A stretch of DNA of 64,000 nucleotides from LMUY01 sp965198895. Its GTDB lineage: Bacteria > Pseudomonadota > Alphaproteobacteria > Acetobacterales > Acetobacteraceae. A program made the translations under genes and the position numbers. The stretch covers positions 930,001 through 994,000 of the forward strand of contig OZ240676.1 of the NCBI GenBank assembly GCA_965198895.1. Direction: 5' to 3'. Below the pieces are notes generated by a model. The model worked only from the letters and a program-made list of their open reading frames with translations, made no database searches and was not told where the DNA came from. How positions within the stretch are numbered: the stretch's first letter is position 1; every line of letters starts with the position of its first letter. This document shows, piece after piece, positions 25,572 to 34,309 of this stretch.

Positions 25572-27284
25572 CTACTTCCGGCGGATCAAACGACTGGTCG
25601 GGTTGCCGTGCATGCCGTTGCTGCCAAAGACCAAGGCGTTCGAGCGGTAGGGATCGCCCGAGACGACGACCGAAATATCTTCCGGGCGCTCTACGATGGG
25701 CACGAGACGGTTTGGATCGTCCGATAGAGCAAATTGCGCGGATGCCGTCCCTGCGGCATGCATCTCCAACAGGGTTGGACGACCCGGCACCATGTTGGTG
25801 AATTCACCAACATATTGCTCCATCTTCCATGCCGGTATGCGAGCGTAGTCGTATAGACGCCGCCGCAGCGCGTCCCTATCAACGCCGGCCCTTGCCAGCG
25901 TCTTGGCGATCATCGGGCTGATGGCGATCAATGGCCGGTGCGTATCGGGCGCGAAACCGACCGTGAAGCAAAGTTCCCAGCTCGATTGGCGAACCAGCCC
26001 GTCGGCGAGATACCGCGCGATCACCTCTGGATCCCGTCCATAAGCCGATCCGACGACCGTATCGCCGGTGAACCGGCCGATGGTGACCACGTCGCTATCC
26101 GACGCGAAACCACGTTGTTCGGCAAATGTCCGCCAACCCAGCTTCGCGACTTCCGCCTCATGTTCGGCCAGGACGATCCGCGCGGCATGGCCAAATGTGC
26201 ATCTGTCGCCTGCACCTGGGTGCAGTCCGACAACATTACGTAGGAAGAGGCGCAGGAACCGGCCCACCGAGCTATTTGCCCGATAACCATCACGCATAAC
26301 GCCGTTCTCGTGGTTGAAACCCAGATCCCTCACGATCGGCCCACTGAGCACGATGAGCGCATCGCCGCCGGTCGTATCGCCGCTATGCTCGACCCCGTAT
26401 TGCGGATCTGCCAGGATTTCTGCAATCGCAACCAGGATCGGCATAACCTCGGGACGGCAATTCGCCATGACGCCGTTCACCGCGACGTTCCAGACCGTGA
26501 TGGCCGATCCGGAAGGCTGGGCGGCGCCGATCACGCGATCGGGACTGTCTGGTGTCTCTGCCAGGAAGGCCTTGACGGCTTCAAGCGTGGGCGGGGCAAT
26601 CAGCATCCCGTCCGACCAGCCCTTCGCCTCATAGACACGGTTGATCTCCTCGAAGCTGCCTTTTGCCACGATTTCGTCCAGGGCGAACCGCTCGGAAACG
26701 GCGCCCTGAGGCTGCGGCGCTTGGGTCAAGCATCTAACGACTTGCGGCAAAGTGTACTCCAGCACGGAGGCGCGCAATTCCGCCATCGACATACTATCGA
26801 CATGCCCGAGTGTCGCCACCGGCAAGGCGGCGCATCCAAGCCCTGGCGCGATGGCTTGCGCCTGGCCGACGAAGCCGTCGCAAATGAGAGAGGCGGTTGG
26901 GATACCGGCTCTTTCCATGATGGCGCTCGCGCGCATCACCGCTGGCGTGCAGGCTCCACAGCAACCGACACCGCAGATCGCAACATCGGCCCCCGCTTCG
27001 GCGAGACGCCCGGGAAGCAGTCGAACCCCCATGTGCTCATCGCTGCCGAAAATCGGGCCGAAGAAGTCGTAGTTGACGAATTTCGTGCCCGGGTAAGCCG
27101 TGGCCAAGGCCTCCTGCATGATGGGGAAGATTTCGTCGCCGCGGAAAATGTAATCCCAGACGAAAGCGACCGTCAGCCCATCGAGGGTCGAGGGTCGAGG
27201 TGCGGCATCGAAGGTCGGAACCGCAGCGCTGCCACCCGGCCAAAGTGTTTCGTATTGCGGTGCGAGATAAACCTGATCGAGCAT
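25572..27284 (-). CDS. UGSC-like family protein with a cysteine-rich CGVGCCGACT motif
   Basis: A 570-residue protein. The start ATG 27284 (MLDQVYLAPQYETLWPG) is preferred to one 105 bases upstream because AAGGAG lies 6 bases before it. The N-terminal domain has VAICGVGCCGACTPAVM at residues 101-117, with Cys at 104, 108, 109 and 112. It corresponds to the redox motif of the UGSC family, in which some members carry selenocysteine; here Cys takes that place. The C-terminal half (SGDTTGGDALIVLSGPIVRD, ENGVMRDGYRANSSVGRFLR) is conserved in the longer members. The reaction is not known to me. It is divergent from an AraC activator that probably controls it. Confidence 0.72.
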   Translation of the reverse strand: MLDQVYLAPQYETLWPGGSAAVPTFDAAPRPSTLDGLTVAFVWDYIFRGDEIFPIMQEALATAYPGTKFVNYDFFGPIFGSDEHMGVRLLPGRLAEAGADVAICGVGCCGACTPAVMRASAIMERAGIPTASLICDGFVGQAQAIAPGLGCAALPVATLGHVDSMSMAELRASVLEYTLPQVVRCLTQAPQPQGAVSERFALDEIVAKGSFEEINRVYEAKGWSDGMLIAPPTLEAVKAFLAETPDSPDRVIGAAQPSGSAITVWNVAVNGVMANCRPEVMPILVAIAEILADPQYGVEHSGDTTGGDALIVLSGPIVRDLGFNHENGVMRDGYRANSSVGRFLRLFLRNVVGLHPGAGDRCTFGHAARIVLAEHEAEVAKLGWRTFAEQRGFASDSDVVTIGRFTGDTVVGSAYGRDPEVIARYLADGLVRQSSWELCFTVGFAPDTHRPLIAISPMIAKTLARAGVDRDALRRRLYDYARIPAWKMEQYVGEFTNMVPGRPTLLEMHAAGTASAQFALSDDPNRLVPIVERPEDISVVVSGDPYRSNALVFGSNGMHGNPTSRLIRRK

Positions 27285-27341
27285 GCCGCTCTCCTTGGAG
27301 ACGCTGGTTCTGATCCGAGCTTCCTCCTCAGGGGTAGAAAT

Positions 27342-27357
27342 TTCTTGAACGTTCTTG
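27342..27357. promoter_or_regulatory. Possible AraC-type operator in divergent promoter region
   Basis: TTCTTG occurs twice with a 10-base period (27342-27347 and 27352-27357), in the 157-base gap between the UGSC-like gene and the AraC gene. AraC-family proteins often bind direct repeats spaced by one helical turn. The repeats are short and this is only suggestive. Confidence 0.3.
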
Positions 27358-27441
27358 GTTATTTTTCGATCACTTGGAAAGATGCCCAATATCGATGCAT
27401 GAGCTATTGAGGCGCACGATACGCCGTCTTACGTTCATCTC

Positions 27442-28260
27442 ATGGCGACGACGGAAGACACCGCAACCGGTTTGCAACTCAATGCGTTAGGCGGCGCGGA
27501 GATGGTTTGGGGCCGATTCCGCAACCAGCGGATCCCTAGGCACCATCACGACGGACTGATGCTGTCGATGTTCGACGACGGCGCCCAACGCATCCGCTAT
27601 CGGGGCGAAAATCACGTCGGCCGGCCTGGCGTCATCATCGCGATTCCCCCGGAGGAAGCCCATACCGGCGAACCCTGCGATGAGAATGGTTGGCTCTATC
27701 GTACGATCACGATCCCGACCCAGCTCATCCGATCGCTGACAGGAACGAAGAATCCGTATTTTCTGTGCCGGACGACGCTTGCTGATCGCGCGCTCAACAA
27801 GATGCTGGCGCAAGTCTTCGGCCAGTTCGGCAATGCACCGATCCTGGCGTTGGAAGAAATCCTCCAATCGATCCTGATCCATTTCATGCTGCTCTACGCC
27901 GAGACTAAGACCGCGCCGGTGACGGTGGGGCCGGAGGCTAGGGCCGTTGCGGCCTGCAAGGCCTACCTGGCATCGCGCCTGGATCAAAACGTCCAGCTTG
28001 CCGAGCTCGAGGCGATCTCGGGCATGGAACAGTTTCGGCTCGTCAAGAGTTTCACCCGCCTCGAAGGGTTACCTCCGCATACCTGGCATATTCAACAGCG
28101 GCTCTACGGTGCTCAAGATCTACTGTCCCGCGGTGCAGCGGTGGCCGACGCCGCCTATGCCACGGGCTTCGCCGATCAAGCGCATTTCACCCGCGCCTTT
28201 CGGCGGCTGAAAGGGATTACGCCCGGCCATTACCGGCGCAATCACCTCAACCTCGTCTAG
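27442..28260 (+). CDS. AraC-family transcriptional regulator
   Basis: A 272-residue regulator. The N-terminal half is an AraC-ligand cupin (RIPRHHHDGLMLSMFDDG, IIAIPPEEAHTGEPCDENGW), as in proteins that sense small organic ligands. The C-terminal 100 residues hold two helix-turn-helix motifs: NVQLAELEAISGMEQFRLVK and AVADAAYATGFADQAHFTRA, followed by FRRLKGITPGHYRR, the classic AraC tail. It is divergent from the UGSC-like gene and is its likely activator. The regulated compound is unknown. Confidence 0.93.
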   Translation: MATTEDTATGLQLNALGGAEMVWGRFRNQRIPRHHHDGLMLSMFDDGAQRIRYRGENHVGRPGVIIAIPPEEAHTGEPCDENGWLYRTITIPTQLIRSLTGTKNPYFLCRTTLADRALNKMLAQVFGQFGNAPILALEEILQSILIHFMLLYAETKTAPVTVGPEARAVAACKAYLASRLDQNVQLAELEAISGMEQFRLVKSFTRLEGLPPHTWHIQQRLYGAQDLLSRGAAVADAAYATGFADQAHFTRAFRRLKGITPGHYRRNHLNLV

Positions 28261-28341
28261 GACGGACGCGGCCCCACGCCGGTGCGATAGACGCTCTGGT
28301 GCGCGTGCTGGCACTCGAGCTTGCGTGGCGTTCGACGTGAC

Positions 28342-28583
28342 GCCAGCGACATCCGCGATGCCTACCTGGAGCAGGTGAAGTTCGCAGCATCGTCCATGCT
28401 CCCCGTCCCATTGTATCGCGTGATGGCAGGGTATTCGCACGGCGGCCGGGTTTGCCGTAGGTGTCTACGTTGAAGAAGACGCGAGACGTGGCGGGCGTAT
28501 TGATTGCAGCGCGTTACGGCCGGCGTCCCGACAAGGTGTATTTCCACGGCAGTTCAAATGGCGGGAAGGACACGGACCGGTGA
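28342..28583 (+). pseudogene. Gene remnants including a tannase/feruloyl-esterase-like piece
   Basis: Within the 353-base gap between the AraC gene and gspG, the frame at 28467-28583 reads TRDVAGVLIAARYGRRPDKV then YFHGSSNGGKDTDR and stops. This resembles the nucleophile region of tannase/feruloyl-esterase hydrolases (pattern ALI.A.YGRAP..SYF.GCSNGGR). Overlapping it, 28342-28473 reads SDIRDAYLEQVKFAASSMLP in another frame and looks like a different protein that I cannot identify. Both lack starts and most of their length. Confidence 0.45.
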
Positions 28584-28613
28584 TGGTGTTCTCCTTGCTC
28601 TCGCAGCGTCGCT

Positions 28614-29129
28614 TCAGGGATTGCAGATCTGACTGCCCGCGCTCGCATTGCCATCCGGACCGGCCGAGCAGAGGTCGTAATCGTGCCCGCTGCGCTGGGA
28701 CGGGATCCGGTAGCTGTAGGGGTGGTTCCATGCATCCACTGGAGTGCCGTTACCCTGCAGGTAGGGTCCGTTCCAGTTGCTCACGCCCGCCGGGCGGGTG
28801 ACCAGGGCCTGCAATCCGTCCTCGGTCGAGGGGTAACTCCCGATGTCCAGCTTGTAGAGATCCAGCACGGAGCCCAACCGCTCGATGGACTGCCGCGCAA
28901 CCGACTGCCGCGCACCACCGAGTTGGCGCAGCACGGCAGGTGCCACCAGGCCGATCAACAGGCCGAGAATGGCGATGACGACGAGGATCTCGAGCAGGGT
29001 GAAGCCTGCTTCGCCCTTGGCTTCGTCACCGTTGAAGATTGAAGGATTTTCGCTTACCCCAGATGTGCTGTCCAAACGATGGAGACAGAGGGATCGTCGC
29101 ACTGATGGTTGTTCCACTTGCCGTCTCAA
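28614..29129 (-). CDS. gspG: Type II secretion major pseudopilin GspG
   Basis: The prepilin signature EAGFTLLEILVVIAILGLLI is followed by the GspG hallmark DLYKLDIGSYPSTEDGLQAL, NWNGPYL and the C-terminal DAWNHPYSYRIPSQRSGHDY with SAGPDG. GspG is the main subunit of the T2SS pseudopilus that pushes substrates through the secretin. The about 45 residues before the cleavage Gly are unlike a normal short leader; a TTG at 29075 or another non-ATG start is likelier than the ATG at 29129. Normally gspG lies between gspF and gspH; here it is at the end of the locus, separated from gspJ by a Hint repeat protein gene. Confidence 0.9.
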   Translation of the reverse strand: MRRQVEQPSVRRSLCLHRLDSTSGVSENPSIFNGDEAKGEAGFTLLEILVVIAILGLLIGLVAPAVLRQLGGARQSVARQSIERLGSVLDLYKLDIGSYPSTEDGLQALVTRPAGVSNWNGPYLQGNGTPVDAWNHPYSYRIPSQRSGHDYDLCSAGPDGNASAGSQICNP

Positions 29130-29300
29130 CGACGCTTATCGCGTCGCTCCACAATCTGACAGCCCGATGCCCAGCGCCGTGCACATCTTGAGGGTGGCCA
29201 GGTCAACACGGTTGACGTGAGACGACGGTGCCCGAATACGGGCGCCGTCGTTAGACCATCCGCGCTATTCGCCACGTCACCACTGCCGGCATAAGCAGAC

Positions 29301-31379
29301 CTAAAGGGTCCCGTTCCTCCTTCCGGCCACGACGATTTCGCTCCCGCAGCCTGAGCGCTGCTGGGCTTCCATCTGCATGGCCCGCGCCGCGATGCGCTGC
29401 CAAACCGGCTCGAGCATCGGCCCGTCTTCCACCCGCTGGGCGCAGTACACCGCCGGCTCCTCGGACGCGTTTGGATATAGCGTCTCATACGCCCGGGCGT
29501 TGTGGAACATCCCGCGGCTATCGTCGTTCACGAACGTCTCCGACGGCGCGCCTTCCGCCAGGATCACGTCGTGCGTGTCGAGCTCGACGTGGAAGTATTC
29601 CACCAACGCCGCTACCCGCACCTGCGTGATGGTCGCGCCATTGATAAGCGACTTCGCCGGGATCAGCAGCCCATCCAGATACATCGCGTGCAAGGGCGAT
29701 ACGCTCAGGTCCCGCCGCGGCAAGCCATCGCCGAGTGCCCCGGCGCGGATCAGCACCGGCAGCACCTCACGGTTACCTACGGTGAACCGGCCGCCGAAGG
29801 AGCGTTTGCCGATCCACTTGACCGGGCGCACCGCTCCCGACGCCGTCACCACTTGGTCGCCGATCACGAGGTCTTCCACTGCAACCTCACCGAGCGCGGT
29901 CTCGATCAGCGTACCACGGCAGTAGCAGGGCGTATTGGTCGTGATCTGCACGCCCGACGTCGCGTCTGCACCGAGCATGAAGTAGCCCGGCGCGTACGTC
30001 CCGGCGAAGGTGAATGTCTCGGACAGTCCACCGCCCGAGATCGTCTCCATCGTGTTGCCGCCGGAGATCGTAGTAGTCAGCGTGGCGCTCACCCCGCTGC
30101 TCGTCGGCGCGATCGTGGTGACGTCGATCGTGGCCCCACTGCCGAAGCCCGAGATCACCGCAAGATCGCCAAACCCGGCACTGACGATCCCCGTCTCCTC
30201 GAGCGTGCCGCCGGCGAAGGTCAGCGTGCCGGTGACGTTCGCCTTGGGCGACACGAGGTCGAGCACGCCCCCGCTCGTCAGAACGGTATCGCTGGCCGTG
30301 GCGTTGCCGCGGATGTGCAGCGTGCCGCCGCTCGAGATGGTGAGCGCGGAGATGACGGCACCCTTGATGAACTCGTTCACCACGCCGCCGCTGAACACCG
30401 TCTCGCTGCTGACCATCGCGTTCGCCGCGCTGACCAGTTGCGTGCCGTACACCTGGTCGCCGGTGGCCGAGCCCGCGATCGTCTCGCTGCCGCCGGTGGA
30501 GATGACCGAGCCCGAATCGGTACCGCTCACCGTCGCAGATCCGCCGGACAGGATGGTAGCGCTGACGATCGTGCCGCCACTGCTCACCAGCAGCGTGCTG
30601 CCGTCGGTCACGGTCAGGCCGCTCGACGTGACCTCGGCGGACACGACCACGTAGGTGGGCGTCGGCTGCACGTAGGCGATCTCGGCCTGGCCGTTGGCGT
30701 CGGTACTCGAGGTTAGCGACGCGCCGGCCGACCCGGCGAATGTGAAGCTCTCACTGACGCCGCCGCTGGTGAGCATAGCGACGGTGTTGCCGCCAACCAA
30801 TTTTTCGCTGAACGTGGCGCCGCCGCCGATCGCCGTCACGTCGACCACGTCACCGACACCGAAGCCCGAAATCACACCGGTGACACCGAAGCCGGACCCG
30901 GCCACCGCGGTCACGTCGATCGTGCCCGAACCGGCAAAGGTCGTTGGGCCCGCCAACGTCGCGCTGGCGTCGGCCAACACGACGGTGCCGCCGCTGATCA
31001 GCGTGCCGGCCGCCGTGCCACCGCTGCCGACCGAAACTGTGCCGCCGGTTGCAACCGTCGTGCCGCTGGCGGTCGCACCGCCAAGCAGCGTAACCACGCC
31101 GTGGTTATCCACCGCCTCGTTGCCGACGGTGGCCGACATGGAGCTGACGGTTTGGAAGCCGTTGATCTTGTCGCCAATGGCCGAACCGTACACCGTCTCG
31201 GTGCCACCACGGGAGATGATGGCGGACTGGTCGGTGCCAAAAATCGTCGCCGCACCACCCGAGAGGATGGTGGTGCCGGTGACCACGCCGCCCGATAGCA
31301 CGCTGAGCGTGCTGCCCTTGGAAACGGTGAGGCTGGATGACGTGGTTCCGCTGGAAACCACCGTGAACGTCTTTGCCAT
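29301..31379 (-). CDS. Repeat protein with C-terminal Hint domain, inside the T2SS locus
   Basis: A 692-residue protein starting at ATG 31379 (MAKTFTVVSSG). Residues about 1-470 are two blocks of Gly/Ser/Thr-rich AIDA-like repeats (GGVVTGTTILSGGAATIFGT; GGTIVSATILSGGSATVSGT) separated by a LTFAGGTLEETG-type segment. Residues 485-692 are a Hint_2-type domain: Cys485 in CYCRGTLIETALG, GDQVVTASG, VKWIGKRSF, VSPLHAMYLDGLLIPAKSL, HDVILAEGAPSETF and FHNA. It has no classical signal peptide. It sits between gspJ and gspG in the same direction, which makes it a candidate substrate or structural partner of the secretion system. A 28-codon reading frame ends at its start (TAATG). Confidence 0.87.
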   Translation of the reverse strand: MAKTFTVVSSGTTSSSLTVSKGSTLSVLSGGVVTGTTILSGGAATIFGTDQSAIISRGGTETVYGSAIGDKINGFQTVSSMSATVGNEAVDNHGVVTLLGGATASGTTVATGGTVSVGSGGTAAGTLISGGTVVLADASATLAGPTTFAGSGTIDVTAVAGSGFGVTGVISGFGVGDVVDVTAIGGGATFSEKLVGGNTVAMLTSGGVSESFTFAGSAGASLTSSTDANGQAEIAYVQPTPTYVVVSAEVTSSGLTVTDGSTLLVSSGGTIVSATILSGGSATVSGTDSGSVISTGGSETIAGSATGDQVYGTQLVSAANAMVSSETVFSGGVVNEFIKGAVISALTISSGGTLHIRGNATASDTVLTSGGVLDLVSPKANVTGTLTFAGGTLEETGIVSAGFGDLAVISGFGSGATIDVTTIAPTSSGVSATLTTTISGGNTMETISGGGLSETFTFAGTYAPGYFMLGADATSGVQITTNTPCYCRGTLIETALGEVAVEDLVIGDQVVTASGAVRPVKWIGKRSFGGRFTVGNREVLPVLIRAGALGDGLPRRDLSVSPLHAMYLDGLLIPAKSLINGATITQVRVAALVEYFHVELDTHDVILAEGAPSETFVNDDSRGMFHNARAYETLYPNASEEPAVYCAQRVEDGPMLEPVWQRIAARAMQMEAQQRSGCGSEIVVAGRRNGTL

Positions 31380-31465
31380 TACAGCTGCCCCACGCTGCGA
31401 ACTGGGGAGGAAGCGGCCTGATCGACCACGCCAGGGGTGAAGAAGTTCAGGTCCGTTCCGGACAT
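31379..31465 (-). CDS. Possible 28-residue leader peptide upstream of the Hint gene
   Basis: A frame from ATG 31465 encodes MSGTDLNFFTPGVVDQAASS plus eight residues and ends in a TAA that shares its last base with the Hint gene start (TAATG), an arrangement typical of translational coupling. The ribosome-binding site is weak. It could be a leader peptide or a chance frame. Confidence 0.35.
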   Translation of the reverse strand: MSGTDLNFFTPGVVDQAASSPVRSVGQL

Positions 31466-31481
31466 AAGAGATCCCACTTTT

Positions 31482-31551
31482 GCCAATCGTTGATTGGCTG
31501 GTAATGGGGCAATCCTGCTGACGCCAATGATAGATTGATGTCAAACTATCA
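31482..31551. promoter_or_regulatory. Two inverted repeats in the Hint-gene promoter region
   Basis: GCCAATC-GTT-GATTGGC at 31482-31498 is a perfect 7-base inverted repeat with a 3-base centre, 17 bases upstream of the small frame. TGATAG (31528-31533) and CTATCA (31546-31551) form a second inverted repeat. Both lie in an AT-richer gap between gspJ and the Hint gene and are good operator candidates. They suggest that the Hint gene has its own control rather than simple readthrough from gspJ. Confidence 0.4.
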
Positions 31552-31595
31552 TGTGTTTGGAGGGATAAAGACCGAGCGGTTCAAACGAGCCAGCG

Positions 31596-32207
31596 CTACT
31601 CGTCGTCGAACCGCCGCATCGGAGCGACGATCAGGTCCGGCCAAGTCTGTCCCGTCACGAAACGGATATGCACCCGGATCAGCGACGGCGGGTTGACGTC
31701 GCTCCAATGGGTGACCCAACCCGCCTGGCCAGCCGTGGCCCCGCTCGCGCCGAAGTAACTGAGGTCGATGCCGCCAACGCCCCCGATCAGCACGTCGCTC
31801 CGCGAGGGTGGCGGCGACAGCACGCGGGCATGCAGATGCGGCACCCAGCGCAGCACGAGTTGGTGATGAGTGTCCACGCCGAGCGCAATATCGGCGAGCC
31901 GCACCGGGTCGATCGGGGCTGCGGCCGGCATCGGCGCCGTCATGACCAGGGTGTGCGCATCACCGGCAATGGCAGGCTGCAGCGGACCACCGCCGGGAAG
32001 CATGCTCTCGATCAGGCTCCGCAGGGTTCGCGAGGTCGAGTCCAGCGTCGCGTCGTGATCGATCGCCCGCGCTTGCCGATCCCACGCGACCAACCCAAGC
32101 CGTGATCCCTGGGCAAGGCCCGTCACGATGAACCCGAGTATCACCAGCGCCACCAGCACTTCCAGCAACGTGAACCCGGCGGTGCTGCTACGGCGGTCCT
32201 GCATCAT
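31596..32207 (-). CDS. gspJ: Type II secretion minor pseudopilin GspJ
   Basis: About 203 residues. The prepilin cleavage motif STAGFTLLEVLVALVILGFI is at the N-terminus and the protein has the length of GspJ, the tip pseudopilin that joins GspI and GspK. The start is ATG 32207 or the adjacent ATG 32204; the gspI stop TGA overlaps this ATG (ATGATG), implying coupling. It ends with MRRFDDE. Sequence after the helix is divergent, as usual for this subunit, so the J assignment rests on gene order and size. Confidence 0.82.
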   Translation of the reverse strand: MMQDRRSSTAGFTLLEVLVALVILGFIVTGLAQGSRLGLVAWDRQARAIDHDATLDSTSRTLRSLIESMLPGGGPLQPAIAGDAHTLVMTAPMPAAAPIDPVRLADIALGVDTHHQLVLRWVPHLHARVLSPPPSRSDVLIGGVGGIDLSYFGASGATAGQAGWVTHWSDVNPPSLIRVHIRFVTGQTWPDLIVAPMRRFDDE

Positions 32208-32644
32208 GGCGGGCTCGGCGCTCCACTCGCGGCGACGCGCTCGCTGTCGAGTTCGACGCTGCGGTGCCGCTCGCCGCCCCACGATATTGCGACACTGACC
32301 GCCATCAGCGTCACGTGTGGCCTCGGTGCACTTGCGGTGCCGGACAGGCTGACGACGAGCGTGCGCCGTTCGGTCTGGCCCAGAGCCGAGTCGGCGATCG
32401 GCGCTATGCGGACGCGCCAGTGATAGCCGTCGCCCTCGTCACCCTGGCGGTCGCTTGGCACCGGGTTGTCCCCGATCGCTGCTAGATGCGATTGCGCCCG
32501 CACTATTGCTTCCTGATACCGGCCGGAGAGCGTGGCGCCGCGGATGCCATCCATTCCGGCGCGCGCGAGCACGGCCAAGGCCAGGCCGGCGATGATGAAC
32601 GCAACCAGAACCTCGATCAGCGTGAAGCCGCGGTCATCCTTCAT
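32204..32644 (-). CDS. gspI: Type II secretion minor pseudopilin GspI
   Basis: A 146-residue prepilin with DDRGFTLIEVLVAFIIAGLA directly after the start, a short leader as expected. ATG 32644 overlaps the end of gspH by 11 bases; an upstream frame extension is antisense noise. GspI is the small tip subunit that nucleates the pseudopilus with GspJ and GspK. The assignment is from length, gene order H-I-J and the prepilin motif. Confidence 0.82.
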   Translation of the reverse strand: MKDDRGFTLIEVLVAFIIAGLALAVLARAGMDGIRGATLSGRYQEAIVRAQSHLAAIGDNPVPSDRQGDEGDGYHWRVRIAPIADSALGQTERRTLVVSLSGTASAPRPHVTLMAVSVAISWGGERHRSVELDSERVAASGAPSPP

Positions 32645-33092
32645 CGAGGACGACCCGGCCGCTGATCCAATCGACGGAAATGCCGATATGGCCGGCGCCG
32701 GTTCCGAGCAGGACGCGGCCACCGGACGCGCTGCCGTCGGGCGCGAACATAAACACCGCCTGCTCCACGCCGGCACCCGACGGCGACACGGCCCGTATGG
32801 TGACGGGCCCTGCCAGCACGCCCCGCGGAACGCCGTCGATCAGCAACGCGCGGGATCGCAGGTCCAATACCACGGCGACCCTCGCGTCGTTAGCGATCGC
32901 GTGGCTTCGGGCTAGCCTAAGTGCCTGGACCACCGTGCCCGCGGTCTGGCGCAGCTGTAGTCCTGCGCTGGCGGGCGGGCCGCGCGAAATGATGACCGAC
33001 GCCGCGAAGCCAAGGATCGCCAGCACGACGAGGATCTCGATCAGCGTGAAGCCGGCTTGCCTTCGAAAACGGGAGCGGCCCCTACTGCACAA
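32634..33092 (-). CDS. gspH: Type II secretion minor pseudopilin GspH
   Basis: A 152-residue prepilin with RQAGFTLIEILVVLAILGFA at the N-terminus and a GspH-like middle (LRQTAGTVVQALRLARSHAI). The only available start near the leader is TTG 33092, which overlaps the gspF stop; this non-ATG start is well supported by frame. GspH links the pseudopilus tip to the GspG filament. Confidence 0.83.
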   Translation of the reverse strand: MCSRGRSRFRRQAGFTLIEILVVLAILGFAASVIISRGPPASAGLQLRQTAGTVVQALRLARSHAIANDARVAVVLDLRSRALLIDGVPRGVLAGPVTIRAVSPSGAGVEQAVFMFAPDGSASGGRVLLGTGAGHIGISVDWISGRVVLDEG

Positions 33093-34299
33093 GATCGTTC
33101 AGCCCGAGCATGGCTTGCAACAGCGAGCTCACGATGGCGGCGATCACCGCGCCCATGCCGATCGTAATGGCTGGCGTCAGCAATGACACGAGCCGCTGGA
33201 CCGCCAGACGGGTCTTCTCCTCGTGAATGTCCGCGGCGCGCAACGCCATGGCTCCGAGCTTGGCCGTCTCCTCCCCGAGTTGCAGCAGATAGGTGGTGCG
33301 CGGCGGGAACAGGCCGGTGGCCGCCAACGGGCCCGCAAGCCCCGCACCCTCGCGCGTGTCCCGCGTCGCCGCTTCGACCGCCGCCGCCCCGGCCGCGTTG
33401 CCGAGCGCGTCCCGCACGACGTCGAGCGCCTCGACGAGCGGCATACCATTGACCAGCAGCGTGCCGAGTGTACGGGTCAGGCGCGCTGCCAGCACTTCGC
33501 GCGCCAGTGGCCCCACTACCGGAAGCCGCAGCAACAGACGGTCGATGAACAGCCGCGGCGCGGGCCGCCGCAGCAGCCGGGATGCCGCGAACAGCAACGG
33601 TACCGACCCGGCGAGCACCCAGGGTCCCCAATCTGACACGATATCGCCGGCGGCGATCATCATACGCGTCGACGCTGGCAGTTTCGCACCGCTCTCCTCG
33701 AACAAGGGCACGAATTGGGGCAAGACGCTGGTGAGCAGCAGCGCCACCGAACCGACCGCCGCCAGCAATAGCACGCCGGGATAGATCAGCGCCGAGGTCA
33801 CCGTCGACGCCAGCGCGCGTTCCCGTTCCAGCAGCACGGCCAGGCGCTCCAGCGTCGCAGCCAGGGCGCCGCCCGCCTCGCCGGCGCGGATCAAGCCGAC
33901 ATACAGGCGGGAAAAACTGGCCGGATGGTCGGCGAGCGCTGCGGCGAAGGCGGCGCCGTCACGTACCGCGTCACGGATCCGGCCGAGAATGCGCACCACG
34001 CGCGGCGTGCGGTTGGTCTCGATCAGGAAGCGCAAGGCCCGGTCCAGATCCTGCCCGGCATCGAGCATGATGGCGAGTTCGCGTGTGAAGTCGGCGACCT
34101 CCTGGCGGCGCAGGCCACGGCCGAGGGCTGGCCATCCGGATACGCCGGCCAGGCGGCTTTGGCGTGCGAGTTCGGCCCGCATCGGGATGTTGCCCCGGCT
34201 GCGAAGCCGCTGGACGACCGTGGCAACATCGGGCGCATCCATATCGCCCTTGGTCATGGCGCCGGACGGCGTGATGGCAACGTAACGGAAGCTCGGCAT
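33082..34299 (-). CDS. gspF: Type II secretion inner-membrane platform protein GspF
   Basis: A 405-residue protein with two T2SSF domains. The first has FTRELAIMLDAGQDLDRALR and later FSRLYVGLIRAGEAGGALA; the second repeats the pattern with LTRTLGTLLVNGMPLVEALD and LLQLGEETAKLGAMALRAAD. Three membrane helices are visible, the last one being TIGMGAVIAAIVSSLLQAML. GspF is the inner-membrane core contacted by the ATPase GspE. The gspE stop lies 10 bases upstream. Confidence 0.93.
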   Translation of the reverse strand: MPSFRYVAITPSGAMTKGDMDAPDVATVVQRLRSRGNIPMRAELARQSRLAGVSGWPALGRGLRRQEVADFTRELAIMLDAGQDLDRALRFLIETNRTPRVVRILGRIRDAVRDGAAFAAALADHPASFSRLYVGLIRAGEAGGALAATLERLAVLLERERALASTVTSALIYPGVLLLAAVGSVALLLTSVLPQFVPLFEESGAKLPASTRMMIAAGDIVSDWGPWVLAGSVPLLFAASRLLRRPAPRLFIDRLLLRLPVVGPLAREVLAARLTRTLGTLLVNGMPLVEALDVVRDALGNAAGAAAVEAATRDTREGAGLAGPLAATGLFPPRTTYLLQLGEETAKLGAMALRAADIHEEKTRLAVQRLVSLLTPAITIGMGAVIAAIVSSLLQAMLGLNDLVQ

Positions 34300-34309
34300 C
34301 AGTGCGGCT

